Below are positions 1 through 20,000 of a stretch of 64,000 nucleotides of DNA, piece by piece. This DNA comes from Drosophila persimilis (lineage: Eukaryota; Arthropoda; Insecta; Diptera; Drosophilidae). How positions within the stretch are numbered: position 1 is the first letter of the stretch; every line of letters starts with the position of its first letter. The DNA lies in assembly GCF_003286085.1 (NCBI RefSeq), contig NW_020825350.1:248001-312000 (forward strand), in the 5' to 3' direction. The notes under the pieces were generated by a model, which was not told the origin of the DNA, did not search any database, and saw only the letters and a program-made list of their open reading frames with translations. Position numbers and translations under genes: made by a program.

Positions 1-1660
1 TGTCCGTGTGTGTGTGTGTGTGAATGGTGAGCGATTTGCATTAACAGTTGCATTTCTTGTTCTCGACCCGCGACTCTCTTTTCTCGCTCTCTTCTAAGCC
101 TCCAGTCGAACAGCATCCCATTGTCTCACGCACATAACATAACTGTAAGCTAATGGCTAATAGAGCCTACTAGCCCCTCTCTCTTTTTTTTTCTCTCTCT
201 CTCTCTCTCTCTCTTGAATCCCATCGTTGATCCGTCTTCTTAGCTGCTAGCGGTGATCCATTGTGTGTATGGATCTCCTTCTATACCCTATAGCACCTAC
301 ACACATACATACGTACATATGTATGTATTTCACCACGGGGATCTCCTTTTCAAGCGTTCGATTCCATTCTCCTCGTTCTATAAATCGGATTTCCAGATCG
401 ATTTCGATCTGAATTGATTGTTCAGTGCTTCCATATTTGCATACTATTCCCATAAAGTGCACTCTGCTCTGTTCTCTGTTCGATGTTCTCTGTGGGCGGA
501 TCACTCTACCATATGGGAATTAAGCTCCGTATTTGGCTCTGTCTCTCTCTCTCTTTCTCTTTCTCTCTGCGCAGAGAGCAATAACAATTCACAGTTGTAA
601 ATTTACACGTGAAACGAGGAAGTCTTGGCAACTGGCGGAAGCGGGAGAGGTAGAGGAAGAGCTGTAGACTCCAAAATAATGAAGTGTGTGCAAAAAAGAA
701 CTGGTTTATATTTATATTTATATGCATGTGCATGTGCACGTGCATAAGGGGTACATCGGTATTGGTGTTGTGTTTTTCTTGTTTTCTCTTTGTTCTGGCT
801 GATCTGTCCGTCTTCGGTGTCTGTCCCCATTCGGTGAAAAATAACTGCAACTGTCAGCCTCTGTGGCAGCGAGAGCAACGAGACCAACCATAGTGCAACA
901 GCAGCAGCCTCAGTGGCAGTAGGCCCCCACCCCCCCAAACTATATCAGGTGGAGGCGGGAAGGAAAAGCCCTGTGGAGGGCGGGGGCGGGTAGTTTCTGG
1001 GCGACAGATCTCATCAGAACCCAACCATCCCCACCATCACAGAACCGCTCCTCGCGGCGCCATTGCCCTAAATGGCTGCGAAAGGACTGGGAGAGTGGAC
1101 CAGAGAGTGCCCATTTGAGCCATCAAGAATCAGTCCAACCCTACCCGAACCGATTCGGGTAATACTTCTGCGGCAATACTGATTGAGGTGGGGATAAGTG
1201 GATAAAACTGGCGCTCAGGTCTGGCAATTAGGGTCTGACGGACTGATATCTTAACTTCGATAAACTTCGATTTGTTATTTCATGAAAGGAACGATGGAAT
1301 AGAGATATGATTCGGCTCGCACTTGAGGCCGACATCCTACAGTAGCTCACATTCCATCTACTCTAAGATCTGTCAAAAACTGTGCCATCTTTCAGACTAC
1401 AAGTTCGAGCCAAGTCAAGAAAAAACTGGAAAATCGAACTTTCATCTCAGTGCATGTTTTTGAGCACTCCATACTCTCTTCTCTACTCTCTACCCTCTAC
1501 TCGCCTTTGAAAATGTCTTCTAGATGAAGCCGTGCAGCAGAAAAGATCTTTGTGGGCTCTAGATTATTCCACTGTCACTTTCTTCTTGATCCTTTGGCCA
1601 GAGAATACAGAGTCCCGTTGTTTAGTAACCCATGTATTTATTTCTTTGCACCTTCCACAG
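1..1660 (+). other. Actn: Actn intron / 5' region, no coding sequence seen
   Basis: The segment ends at a splice acceptor (ccttccacag) immediately before the first recognisable Actn exon. The conserved N-terminal Actn exon (start codon plus about 38 residues in known fly proteins) is not found here, so it should lie upstream of the window. The interval holds a CT-rich microsatellite at about 187-214, another CT run at about 541-567 and short GT runs at the very start. I see no RNA gene or convincing open frame. Confidence 0.7.
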
Positions 1661-7706
<6,046 letters not shown>

Positions 7707-8886
7707 GCCCCGCGGCTCACGCAGCCCAGAAGGATACGAGAAGGATTGACGAGACGAGACGAGAGGAGACGAGAGGAGACGAGTAGAGAAGAGTAGGGAA
7801 AAAGCCGAGAAGAGCCGAGCCGAGCCGAGCCCAGCAGAGCAGAGCTGAGCGGAGCGGAGCGGAGCAGGTAGAGCCAAGCCGAGCAGTGGCCAGATCATAT
7901 AATAATGCTAAACTCTAATAATAATAATATTAATAAACATAGATTTATTATACCTACACTCGTAACGGTAACTTCAGAAGAACTTCAGAGAGAGAGTACT
8001 ATCATGAGAGAATATATATTTATAGCTTTTCGTCTCGAACCGATGTGAGTGGGTGCGGACCGTGCCCCGAAACGCCACACCACGCCACGCTACGCCACGC
8101 CACATACAATACATTATATACATACACATATACAATATATATATATAGTACATATATATATTTTTATGCAGGATCCTATCGATTGTAAAACAGCAAAAGG
8201 AATATCATCTCAAATGCAAATGCAAATGTGCATCGAATGTCGAAATCTAAATCTAAAACCAAGTCCAAAACATAAACAAAAACTATACAAAAAACTCTAA
8301 AAAACAATATTTTTTGAAATTTATGTTAATAAAAACAAAATCCATACATAAAAACCGAAACAAAAACGAAAAGATAGCATGCTCCCAACGAAGCATCCAG
8401 ATCGAAGGATCATCCCAAAACCAAACCAAAGACAGGGTAGTCCCAAAAGAGAGGGGTAGTCAGAAGGAGACGGAACTAGCGGAAATCAGGCCGACGGCCT
8501 TGAAGTTCACCAGACAGACAGAGATGGCAATAGCTATAGAGTGAGATAGCAATAGCGAAAGCGATAGAGAAAGAAAGAAAACAGTTCTGTTCTATATACA
8601 TATGTATTCATACAATTATTTATTGTAGCTACTATTTATCCATCGAGAACGAACCCGAACTAAACTAAACTCGTATTCACGTATACATATCTTCACGATT
8701 GATTGGTTATCGTTTCGAATTTTGATTATCTCAAACAATTTCACATTTCAGCTTTTAAAAAACACTTAAACTAATCGAAAGCACACACATCAAGACACGG
8801 CACACGGCACACAGCAGATAGCACACAGCACACAGCAATACGATACGAGAGAAAGATAGAGACGATGAGAGAGATGAATGAATAAA
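7707..8886 (+). other. Actn: Actn 3' untranslated region with several poly(A) signals
   Basis: Starts after the TAA. A purine-rich stretch of repeated gagacga, gccgagccgag and gagcgga units (about 7742-7875) is followed by AT-rich DNA. AATAAA hexamers occur at 7932-7937, 8328-8333 and 8881-8886. The last is followed by a GT/T-rich segment and is a good distal end. Actual cleavage sites cannot be seen. Confidence 0.6.
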
Positions 8887-11012
8887 GCGTTTATTTGGTG
8901 ATATTGTGTTTCGATAAACAATGTTTTCTATCGATCGATCAATGCAGGCAGCTATATAATATACATATGTATGTATGTCGTGTGTGTCTGGGTCTGGGAC
9001 CTAGTCCTGGAAAGAATAAAAATACCGTTGGTCTTTCTTAGCTGGACATGGGAGGAGTTTATTTCTCGATTTCGTTGATCTTGTTTTGCTTGCGTTTAAA
9101 AATAGTTGCATAAATATGTATGTTTGTATGTGTGTATGTATGTAGGTCGCAAGTGTCAACTGTGTGTGTGTTTTGATCATCTTCGAAATGTGGTTATGGT
9201 TTATCAGCTACAACTTACAATATATAACATATACATACACTCACAAAAGAGCACCCAAACCACCCGTACACTCTGGCTCATGCAAACTCTTACAGGCTCT
9301 ATATGTATTTATGTATGTATAAAACCAAGTTCGTTAAAGGCAATCAATTGAGTGAGTCCTGGACTGGTGTGGAGAACTTGGTTCTACTTTCTGATGCTGC
9401 TCCTGGCAGGGCAGGGCAGGTCAGGGCAGGGCCTGGCAGGGCTTTGTTTCCTTGGTTTCTTATTATTTGTGTCGATATTTTGTTTGTTTTTCCGTTTTTT
9501 TCTGTTTCATCAGTATCAATAGACTTTGCTCGCTTTATAAATACTCGTCACATTTTCAATGTTCAACAACAACAATTGAATTTCTCATAGTGTATACATA
9601 TATCATCTCTATGCTTAACTGCTTAACAGGCTAATTTACATTTGTATTCTCGCCGCTCTCTAAAATATCTCCTCCTCTTTCTTCCTTTATATATATGTAT
9701 CTTCTATATGTATATATATATATATATTTACGGATATGTATATGTGCATATACGTTTTGTTTATTTATTGAATTTGTATGGGTTTTTGAAAGCTTTTCAA
9801 TTTGTCACGAGACATGAAAACAACACAAAATCCGATCCGATCCGATCCTCTCCCGGGCCTTCCTTGTTTTTGAGAACTTAGGGAGCTAAAGTTACAGTTC
9901 TAGAATTTTTCGAATGGATCAATTTGATTGCTTTTTTGTTTGTTTTGTATTATGTATTTTTGCATTCTCATGTTATGTGTAGAAGTATTTGTGTATATGT
10001 ATGCATATGTACAATCGTATAGAAATTACCATTATAATCTATACGTGTGTGTGGGTGAGGGTGTGAGTGTGTTTGCGTGTGTGTTCGAGTGTGGTAAATG
10101 GAAATCGAAAATGGACATAAATTAAGAATCTACCCACACGAAGCGAGCGAGCGAACTTTTCTTTAAAAGTACTTGAAAATGAAATAATTGGTATATTGAG
10201 AATCTAGAAGTCTACAATCGAATCAGTGGAGCCCACCATACACAGGTGTGGGGCCCCTTGTGAAGTTGAGGATCTGTCCCGAAGGTTGCGATTAGCCGAT
10301 TTGCGTTTGGGTAACGATTACGATTGCTCTTTCTAAAAGAGAGGAAACTCTCTTCATCCTTTTAAACATCAGCTTGGGTGAGTGTGAGTGTGTGTGTGTT
10401 TGGTTTGTGTGTGTGTGTGTGCGTGTGTGTGCGTGGAATCTCTACCACCTCTTCTACATCTAACCACTTGGCGCTCTAGCAATTTTGGTATCTATAATAC
10501 ACGAATCGCAAGTGAATGTGCTCGTTAAATCTATTAAAAAAATATAGGATATCCTAGAGTCGATTAGAGTACAGGTGTAGGTATTGTTATATATATATAT
10601 ATCTAGGGCCTAACTCTATCTGCCTTCGTGTCAGTTGCTGGCACCAGTTGCTGCGACCTGGCTTCCTTCGTCGAGTCGTTCGACTCTCAGAGTTCTTCAG
10701 CTTCAGTTCGCAAGCAAACAGCCTAATTATTTAGTTGTACTTAAGTCTACACATATTCGTAGCCGTATATCTCGATTTATACACACAAAATGTTATGTAA
10801 GCTTAAAAACTATCTTGATTTTCTCCTCCGTCTCTCCTCACCTCTCGTCTGGTATTACTGTGCATTTTATTGCGACTCTACAATCGTAGTCCTACGGGAT
10901 GTCGACTGACTCACATGAATACATGTGGAATATGCGACATCCATCCATATTCCTCCTCTCACAAATGCCAACGTACAACGTGGCAACATGCAGGCACCGC
11001 TTCCGGACGCCA
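8887..11012 (-). other. Convergent 3' flank between Actn and east; probable east 3'UTR
   Basis: No coding sequence. On the minus strand an AATAAA (plus-strand tttatt at 9058-9063) could terminate east transcripts about 1.95 kb past the stop. A plus-strand AATAAA at 9015-9020 is a further possible Actn end. The interval has tatg/catatg repeats (9110-9145, 9690-9760), GT repeats (10,387-10,435) and a ggcaggg/gggcagg cluster near 9405-9440. Confidence 0.45.
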
Positions 11013-14000
11013 TCACTCCTTAGACGAGCCCGAAGAGTCGCCACCCTGCGGAATGACAATCAAGCTCTTGGGTATCTTCGATATGGCGTTGTCGATCAGC
11101 TTCTGCTGCTGCATCTGCTGTTGCTGCTGCTTCAGGGTGAAGGTTGGACCGGACTTGAGGCTGCTGCCGCTGCTCAGGGTGACCGTCGAGGGCTTGGGCG
11201 TGAGGTGGGGCAGCTTTCCGGAGGGGCCCGTGCCGCCGTTGCCATTCGGGAGATATTGCTTGTGGTCGGGGAAGTTGTTCCACAGCCAGGAGCTGTTGCT
11301 GCTGTTGCCGCTGGTGCCTTCTAGGCTGGGATTGATGTTCAGTTGGGTATGGCCCTGGCTGGCGATCTGCGGAATGTTCAGCGGCGGCATGGGCTTGGGT
11401 GCCAGGCGGGCCAGTCGTCCGGCACCGGCACCGGCTCCTCCTCCCGGCTGAAGTGTTGGCATCTGATGTTGTAAGTGCTGCTTGTGCTGCTGCTGCTGCT
11501 GCTGTTGCTGCTGCTGCAGCTGTTGGAGCTGCTGGCGAGCGGTCTGCTGCTGGTGGGCCATCTGGGCGATGTATGCGGGCACCGCGGTGTCCGAGTTCTG
11601 GCCGGACTGCGACTGCGTCTGTGTCTGGCTGGGCTTCGGCTTGGCGTTGGTCTTGAGCATCTGGTCGCGGAGCAGCTTCTCCCGCCGCAGGATGCACATG
11701 CGGTTGTAATCGAAGATGGAGATGAGGTAGGGCTTGCCCCCCGACTGCACTTGGACGAGGGCCGGCAGCCGTCGGCCATCGGCTGTCTGGTAGAGGGCCT
11801 GCGACTTGCTGGGCACGTGGTTTTGATCCTCCAGCGGGATCAGGGTTGGCTTCCAGCTCTTGCACTCGTGCCGCTCCTGCGTGGTCAGTGTTTCCGGCAG
11901 TATGACCACGTTCGGCGGTGCTGCCAGCCCGCGACTGCCTGCCGCAGCTCCAGTTCCAGTTCCAGCTCCAGTACCCGTACCAGCCGATCCAGTTGTTCCT
12001 GGCTTCTGCTGCAGCTGCAGCCGCCTGCTGAGATGATTGCCCATCAGACTGGAACCCCCCGGAGCCATCGATGCAGAGGGAGGCCCCCCTCCGGCTGTCC
12101 TTCTTCGCGCCAGGCTTATCAGCTCCGGCGGCGAGTTCAGCAGCTGGGCCACATTGGTGGGGGTCTTCGAGGACGATCCCTGCTGCTGCTGGTGCTGGTG
12201 CAGACTCATCGGCGTGGCCAACTTCAGCTTGGATTGAATACCCCCAACCAGACGGGCGCCCACCTGTTGCTGCTGCTGCTGTGACTTGCTCTCGTTTTTA
12301 CTGCTAAGCAGCTTATTGGCCACATCGAGGATCTTGTTCTGCTTCTCCTGGGCGGAGTACGCGGCGACGGCAGCAGGGGCCTTCGAGCCAACCGAGTGAT
12401 TGGCGAGCAGTGAGGCGGAGGACAGGCTGGCAGAGACGGGCAGCGACGAGGACAGTGGCACAATCTCAACGGCCTTGTTGGTCCCTAGGAGGTTGCTCTT
12501 GAGGATGCTCCTACTGTTGGCGCCACTGGTGGGCACCAGGGGCGGGGCATTCTTGAACTGGGAGGGACACAAGGCTACCGCCTTCTGGGTGCCCGTGCCC
12601 GCGCCGGCGCCCCCATCCTCGGGTGACGACGCAGGCGACGCTGAAGAGATCGATGCCGGCGACGAGGCGAGTGTGGCTGTTTTGGCTGTGACTGTGGCTG
12701 TGGCTGGGCCTGTACCTGTGGCGGCGGTACTCGGCGGCGCTGGCTTGTCCTTGGGACGGGCGATGATGGTCACCGCGTTCGAGCTGAGCTGCTTGGTCAG
12801 CTTGTCCACCGAGACGGTGGTGAGGCGTTCCAAGTGCGAGTTGAGGACATCCTTTGGAGATCGCTGGCCCACGGCGACCTCGTCGTCGTCGTCGTTGAGC
12901 TCCACCAGCGGAATCTTTGGCTCTCCCTGGCCGGTGTTGTCTGCAGATTGGTTGGCATTAGCGTTGGCGATGGGGGTGGCCAGGACACTGCCACTGGCCG
13001 ACGCGGCGGTCGATGAAGATGAGCCCGGGGAGCCGACTACTGGCGGCCGCTTGCCCGCTGGGGTTCCTCCGTAGGAGTGACCATGATCGAAGGAGTTCAG
13101 TCGCTGGCGCACGGTCGCCGTGTAGACGCTGGCATTTGAGGAGGCGTGAGCACCCAGGACGAGGTCTCCGTTGCGGTAGTACTTCTCCAGCAGGATGAGG
13201 TGGCGCAGGAAGGAGCTCTGGTTGCCATACGGCTTCTGCAGCTCCTCCCAGAGGCGGCGCGTCGGCTCGTCATACTGCAGAAAGGTCTGCACCCGCGTCC
13301 AGCCCTCCGGCGTGCGCTGGCTGCTACTACAGCCGAAGGGCACCTTAAACTGCAGCCCCATCTCCTCCTCGCCGTGGAAGAGCTCGCGCATGGAGATGTT
13401 CGGGTTGCCGCGCAGCACGTTCGATATGTCCGGATTCGCTGCACTAGAGGTGGCCGATCCGTTCGCAGCTCCACTGCCACTGCCACTGCCGCTGCCGCTG
13501 CCACTGGCCAGACCCTCGCCTGACAGACTCTGCTGCAGGATGGCCTGCAGCTTGGACATCTGCTTGCTAGTGCCGGTTGTCGATCCTCCGATGGCCGTGA
13601 TGGACGAGCTGCTCGAGTTGGAGTCCGTGGGACCGTCGAAGTCCACCACCAACGGCATCTCGGCGTCCTCGTGCGTGGAGGCGGCTGCACTAGTGGAGGC
13701 GGCGGAGTGAGCACTGCGATCGACCGCCTCGTCCTCAGCCTCGGAGACCTCGTTGCTGGCATCCTGCAGATTGTGCACCTTGAGGAGCCTGCCCGGGAAT
13801 AGGGATCACTAAGGATATGCCCATGAAGAACGGCCACTGGTGCTCGGACTCACCTTTTGCGATAGTTCTTGACAAACTCCGCCTTCTGGGACTTGGTGCT
13901 GTCGGGGGGCTTCATCAGAAGGTTGGCGAAGTAGCGGCAGAGCTTGCAGACGGCGGTGCCCATGCCCAGCTGGACGGGTATGCCCATCTCCGTGAGGGCC

Positions 14001-17000
14001 TTCTCCAGTCGATCGGTGTCCTGCTAGACGGAACGGAATCACAGCATAAGGACCAGCAACAGAGACAGGCAGGGATGCACTCACCGTCGTTATGTTGTAC
14101 ATGTGATTCTTGCCCAGCCGCCGCTTGCAAAGGACACAGCCGGAGAACTGAATGAACGTGTTGTAGTGGGCCTCGCACAGCCAGACGATCGAGGTGCCGG
14201 CGGGAATCTCGAAACTCAGCTGGAACTTCTTCACGCTCTTGCGGATGCACTTGCGGCGCAGCTGATGGCCGGCCGTCTCGCAGCAGTCCTTCACGGCACA
14301 CGATCGCTGAGCGGCCCCCGCCGACGTGGAGGGGCCCATCTCGACCCCTTCCGTGGGCACTCCCTCGCCGGCATAGTTTTTGTCCAAATTGGAACCGGAG
14401 GCGGAGCCTCCAGGGCCGCCGGGACCACCTGTTTCCAGGTGGCCGGGGGCCGAGAGTCGCTTCTTGTTGTAGGGGGCCGCGTTGGCACGACGATCCACAT
14501 GCCGGAAGCAGGCATCGCACAGGCAGTTGTCCACCGTCAGCTTCTCCTCGTCTGGAAGGTTTTCGTTGGGATAAATTAGCGTATCTTTGCAATGGGTGGG
14601 GAAGGGGTTGGGGGTCGGGCAACCTACTGGCTAGGATCTTCTGCTGACGCTCCACCGACTTGATCTGGCCCACATGGCAGGGCGTGTCGTACAGCCCGAA
14701 CTTGCCGCTACAGTAATAGCACTGGTCCTCGCACAGCCGCCCGGGATGGAACTTGAACGAAGAGGCCTTCTCCGGGATCAGTATCTTCTCCTTCTCATCC
14801 TTCTTGACCATTTGGTAGAAGCCATGGTCCATTGCATGGCCACCATGCCCCTCCGATTGCGATGAATCTGAATCAGAAAAGAAAGGAGAACAAACACCTC
14901 TGTTAGCCAATCCAATCCATCACCGGCCGTCGTTCTGTCTTTCGATCTCTGTATCTGTATCTGTATGTGTTTCTGTATCTTTATCTGTTGTCTGTTTGTG
15001 TATCTGTTTCTCTGTTGGATGATATGGAGCGGAGATGAAGTGGCGCCTCAGCGGATGCCTGAACGGATGAGCAGTGGAACGGAGGTGTCATGAAGCGGAT
15101 GAAGATCAGGGAATCAATCCATTGCCCAGAGCCCGAAGGAATCGTCTTTCCTTGCAATAATTACAGCTCAATCGAGACCAGTGTTGCCAAACCGGTAAAA
15201 ATAGTGCTTATCGATTGATTATCAGTTTCACTGCACCCATGACTTGGCATTTCCATCCTTGTGTTGATGGATTCCGTCTCCAAATCAAGCTAATCCTAAC
15301 GTAGCGACGTTCTCTTACCAAACACCGATGTACAGCATTCAATTTGTATCAGAGCTCGCAAGAAGCGGCTCCTTTTGGCAGGCAGAAAATACACTTCCAC
15401 TTGTTCTGGTTGTTCTCAACGCGCTCTTTGCTCAACCAGCGATGCGGAGTGCATTCGTTCGCATGAGAGAGACACTTCTCTGAGCCACATTTCCCGAAAG
15501 TTTCTTTTGCAAAACCACAACAAAACAGACACTTTGTGCTTCCACTCAGCTCGTTTTGCTCAGCTGCTGAGCGCGATCGACAGTCTCTTCATCAAACTGT
15601 CTTCGCTATAGCAAGAGCTGAGCGAGCCGCTGATCAGCATGGAGCGGAAAACACGAGAGTAACAAATGTACGTATTCGATGAGCGGCTCTGCTTCATATT
15701 TCTCTGTTCTTTCGGTGAGCAGATCTGGTTATGCCCGATACTCAAAATGAGAAAAGGACGAAAATCTGGGGCATCCACAAATCTCAGAGACTATTAAGGC
15801 TAGAGTAACCAAATTTGGTATCCACACTCCTGTTTGATCTCACTATAAAACGTATATCTCAGAATTTCGCCCCACCCCCTTCCGCCCACACAAAGGACGA
15901 AAATCTCTTGCATCCACAATATTGCAGATTCGAGAAAACTAAAAACGCAGAATCATAGATAACGACCATATCTATCAGATTGCTGAATCTGGATCAGATC
16001 AGACATTTTTTAGGCCAAAAGGAACAAGTCAATTTTCAGTGGCTACGCAGCGCCCGACGTCACGCTCAGACTGATTTTCTGTCTCTCTCGCACGCACTCT
16101 TTGTCGTTTCGTTTAATATAAGCGGCGTCTGCCGGAGGAGAGCTATACTGACTTAGTATCGCGTATAACTGTAGAGTTGCGGTGTCCGCAGCAACTCACA
16201 ACGTTCCCCCTCGTTTTTATATACATACATAATCCTATGATTATATCCCCCCTCACTCCGCCATGGACTGCACTGGATGATGAAAAGAGGGAAAGCGAAG
16301 CAGAGAAAGGATTCAGCCACGGGAAATTCGGTGCCATCAGGAATCTATTTATCTATGTATTCCATTTATGCTTTATGGGATCGGAAACGCTTTCTTCTGG
16401 CCCGTACAATACATCTAATGGAATCATCTAATGGAATATCTGATACACGCAAGGACGGGCATACATATAAAAAGGATCATTCCAGATTGGCAACACTGAT
16501 CGAAAAAGATTGGATTCGGTTTGATTCCCTGAAGGAGAGAGAGAGAGAGCAGCTGCTGGCAGGGAATCGGAAACGCGACGCTGAAAACCAACCCAGGAGA
16601 GATCTGTGCTGGAGCGCACCCAAGTGCTTGGCTATCGTCGAGTGGTGGTGGCTGTTAGTCGAACTGAAACGGTTAGTGGTCTTTCGGCCAGGATTACCCG
16701 ACGGTATGTTCGACTTGGTCGCACCTTCGTTCTGCAAAATAGAATGGAGAATGGAAACGAGATTAGATGATGGTTGGGTGAGGTGGAGGTTGCACTGCGG
16801 GAGCCACTCACCTCGTTCTGTATTGTGTAGTACGAGTCCTCAGCGTGGACGCCATGCTGGTCGGCAGAGCGATCCGCTGATCCATGGCCGCGGGCGCGAC
16901 CCTTCTGGAATGTCATCTTGAGGGACTGACGGCGTACTCCGTGGGCTGCAGAGCCCATGGCTGACCCTGTGCTGGCGGCGCTCGCCTTTCGCGTGGCACT

Positions 17001-20000
17001 GCCCATCGAGGAGGAGGATGAGGAGCCGGAGGAGCCGCTGCCGTGGATGACAGTCCCCGTGGGCACTCCGCCACTTCCGCTGGCTCCCCCGTTGCTGCTC
17101 CGATTGAGCTTGATAACAGTCTTTAGTGTCCCGCTGGACTCCACGTGGATGGCGCTGCCTCCCCCCGATCCCGACCCAGATCCTGCAGCCGCTCCTGCCA
17201 GGGCCGTCGAGCGTCGCTTTCCGCTCGGATAGGCCTGCGGATGCTGTTGCTGGTACTGCGCCTGGCGTGTCTGCGCCTCCTGCAGGTCCTGGCGCCGCTG
17301 CTCGGCGGCCTGGTGCGTGAGGAGGCCGAGATTGTGAAGATGAATCTCTTGGTCGCGCCGCTCTTTCTCATCACATGAGAGTCCCGCCTCCTGCTTGCCA
17401 TTGGCTTCTGCGTTGGGCAAGTATTCCAGGAGCAGGGCTTTCTCTTCGGACTGGTCCTTGTGATCCTTGAGGTCCTTGAGGGCTTTGAGGCAGAGCTGGG
17501 GAGCTGCGCGGTCGTCTGGATCCAGATTGGTCTTCTGCTCGGCAGCCTTTATGGTCGCCAGGGGCTTCTCCTCGTCCTCCTCATCCTTAAGGGTCAGCTG
17601 AATGTCGAGACCGTCGTGGCTGGACCTCCTGGGGGATGTGCTGGACATGGACAGGTTCTCCTTGTTCTCCTCCGGAAAATCGTTGTCCATGTGATCCGCC
17701 ATCAGCGGCAGCTCCTGCTGTGGTTTATCTTGCTCTGGCTCTTCCTCTGCCTCTCCTCCGTGTTCCATATCCACATCCATTTCCATCTCTGTGTCCGCAT
17801 CCGCTGGCTGCTCGGCTACAGTCGGGGATGCCTTTACCTCCATGGCTCCTTCGGGTACATCCTTCTCCTCCGCGTCCGTCGGCTCATCATCTCCTACCGC
17901 CGGCACTCCCTCGGGATGATCGGGAGGATCCGCAGGATCAGTCTCAGTCACAGGCTCTGGAGCAGGTTCAGGTTCATCTTCGGCCTTTCGACTCAGCGCA
18001 TTGCCCCTGGCGTCCACTACGCCCTCCTTGGCCAGCTCCTCCATAATCTCGTGATCAAAGTCGTCGTAGTTGTCCGACTTCTGCTCCTCCTCCTCCTCCG
18101 CCTCCCCCTCATGGCCATTATCCCCGTTTACAGCGACCTCATCCGCGGGTCTGTCTTCGAGGGTCAGCTCCTCGCCGCTCTCGTCCAGCCGAAGCGCACC
18201 CGCCTTCAAGGAGCTGTTCGAGTACGAGGAGTCCTCCAACGCAAATTTGGCTTCTGCCTCGGCCTCGGCGGCGGCCGCGGCCTTAACTTCTCCCTCGGCT
18301 TCCGCCTCCAGTTCTGTCTCGGACTCCGCCTTTATCAGCTCCAGCTCCACTTCAGTTTTCGGTTCTGGCTCCGCTTCCGGATCAGCCTCAGATTCAGCTT
18401 CCGCTTCGACTTCCGCTTCGACTTCCGCTTCGACTTCCACTTCGCTGTGGCTGGCTATTTGGACAATCTCGCCCAGCTCCGGGTCCTTCTCGATGCCCAG
18501 ATTGTTGGCCAGGAACTTCTTGTAGAACTTAACGCTGATTATGTCGGGACTGAGCGACGGCGCTTTGCCAGCCTCTCCGCATGCGGAGACGGACCCAGAG
18601 GCAGACTCCGACTCGGACTCCGGCAGTTCCGTCGACTCCTGGGGCGACTCCTTCGGCTTATCCTTATCGGCATTCCCCAGATCGGCGTCCACGGTGAGCG
18701 GTTCGACGCAGGAGGAGGAGGAATGACCGTTGGCCCCTCCGCTGGTAGTGGAGCTCTCCTCCTCCATGGCCGTCTGTGCGTCCTTCAGCAACCCCACCAC
18801 AGGATCCACTGGCAGGAGCAGGCTCTCGTCAAAGTCCGGCGTCAGCTTCTCCAGCTTAATGTCGGCGTGGGCCAGCAGCAGGTCGTCCATGGACGAGGCC
18901 ATGCTGTCCTTCGAGTCCTCGTCCCCGCCGCCATGCGCGCTGGTGGCCAGCGAGCCGGCCGATGCAGTCTTCCGTGTGGTGGAGCCCACCCGTCGTCGCT
19001 TCGCCATCATCGGCTCGGCAGCAGCGGCCATTCCCAGTCCACCCGGCGATCCCGTCTTGCTCAGACGCGTCGCTCGCGTGCTGGTAGACGAGGCAACGGC
19101 TGGGGAAACTGCTGTGCCAGCCGCGACTCCGACATTCTTTGTCTGTGGCCGGCCGCGTCCGCGTCGACCTCCCCCTGAGGTTGGTGTGGGAACGGCGGGG
19201 ACGTGGACAGTGACGGGTGTGGCTGTGTCCCTGTCTGGGGGCTCCTGCTTGATCAGCACAGCGCCCTTTGGTGGCTCCTCGGCGGCGTCCACGGCGTCGT
19301 CGATCTCGTCTTCGGGTGGCGGCGCCTTCACCTCAATTTTGCTGTACTTTGCCGCACTCTCTACGTCGTCCTCGGAGCGATTCCGCTTGGCGGCTGGCTC
19401 CAGGGGCGGCGGGACCACCGCCTGGGACTTCCTGGGACGGCGGCCACGTGCGGTCGGCAACTGCTGCTGCTGCTGCTCGCTGGAGGCCACCGTCGATGAT
19501 TGTCGACGATTGCGGGTGACGCGAGTGTTGTTCGCCTGCTCCTGGGCGTGCGACTTGCGGGTGACACGGTTGCAGGTCGGCGTAGGTGGCAGCTCTTTGT
19601 CCTTCTCCTTTTCCTTGTCCTTGTCTTTTGTGTCTTTGTTGTCTTTTTCATCGGCAGCTGGCAGGGATTCCAGTTCGCTGCCGTCGATGGCCTCCTCTTT
19701 GACTTGCACTGTCCCTGATCCTGGCCCATCCTCGAGCTTGGCGATGGCTTCTTTGGCTTCTTTCAGATCCTTAATGGACTTGCGTCCGCGTATGACGGGG
19801 GGGGCAACAACCGAGCGCTCCACCGAGCTCTTCCTCTGACTACCCGACGATGGCGGCTCTTCGCCGTCTTCGCTAGCCTCGCGATGCCTCGAGGCTGTAG
19901 CTGTGGGGGAGCTGAGCAGCAGGAGCGGCGACGAGAGCCGTGTTATTCGCACACTCTTGCTCCCCAGTCCATCGCTGACAGTCGTGGGCGTGGGTGGCTT

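Noticed and set aside
17460-19178. Plus-strand open frame of about 570 codons
   Set aside because: It is antisense to the first EAST exon, has no conserved features, and its openness mirrors the codon bias of the real gene.
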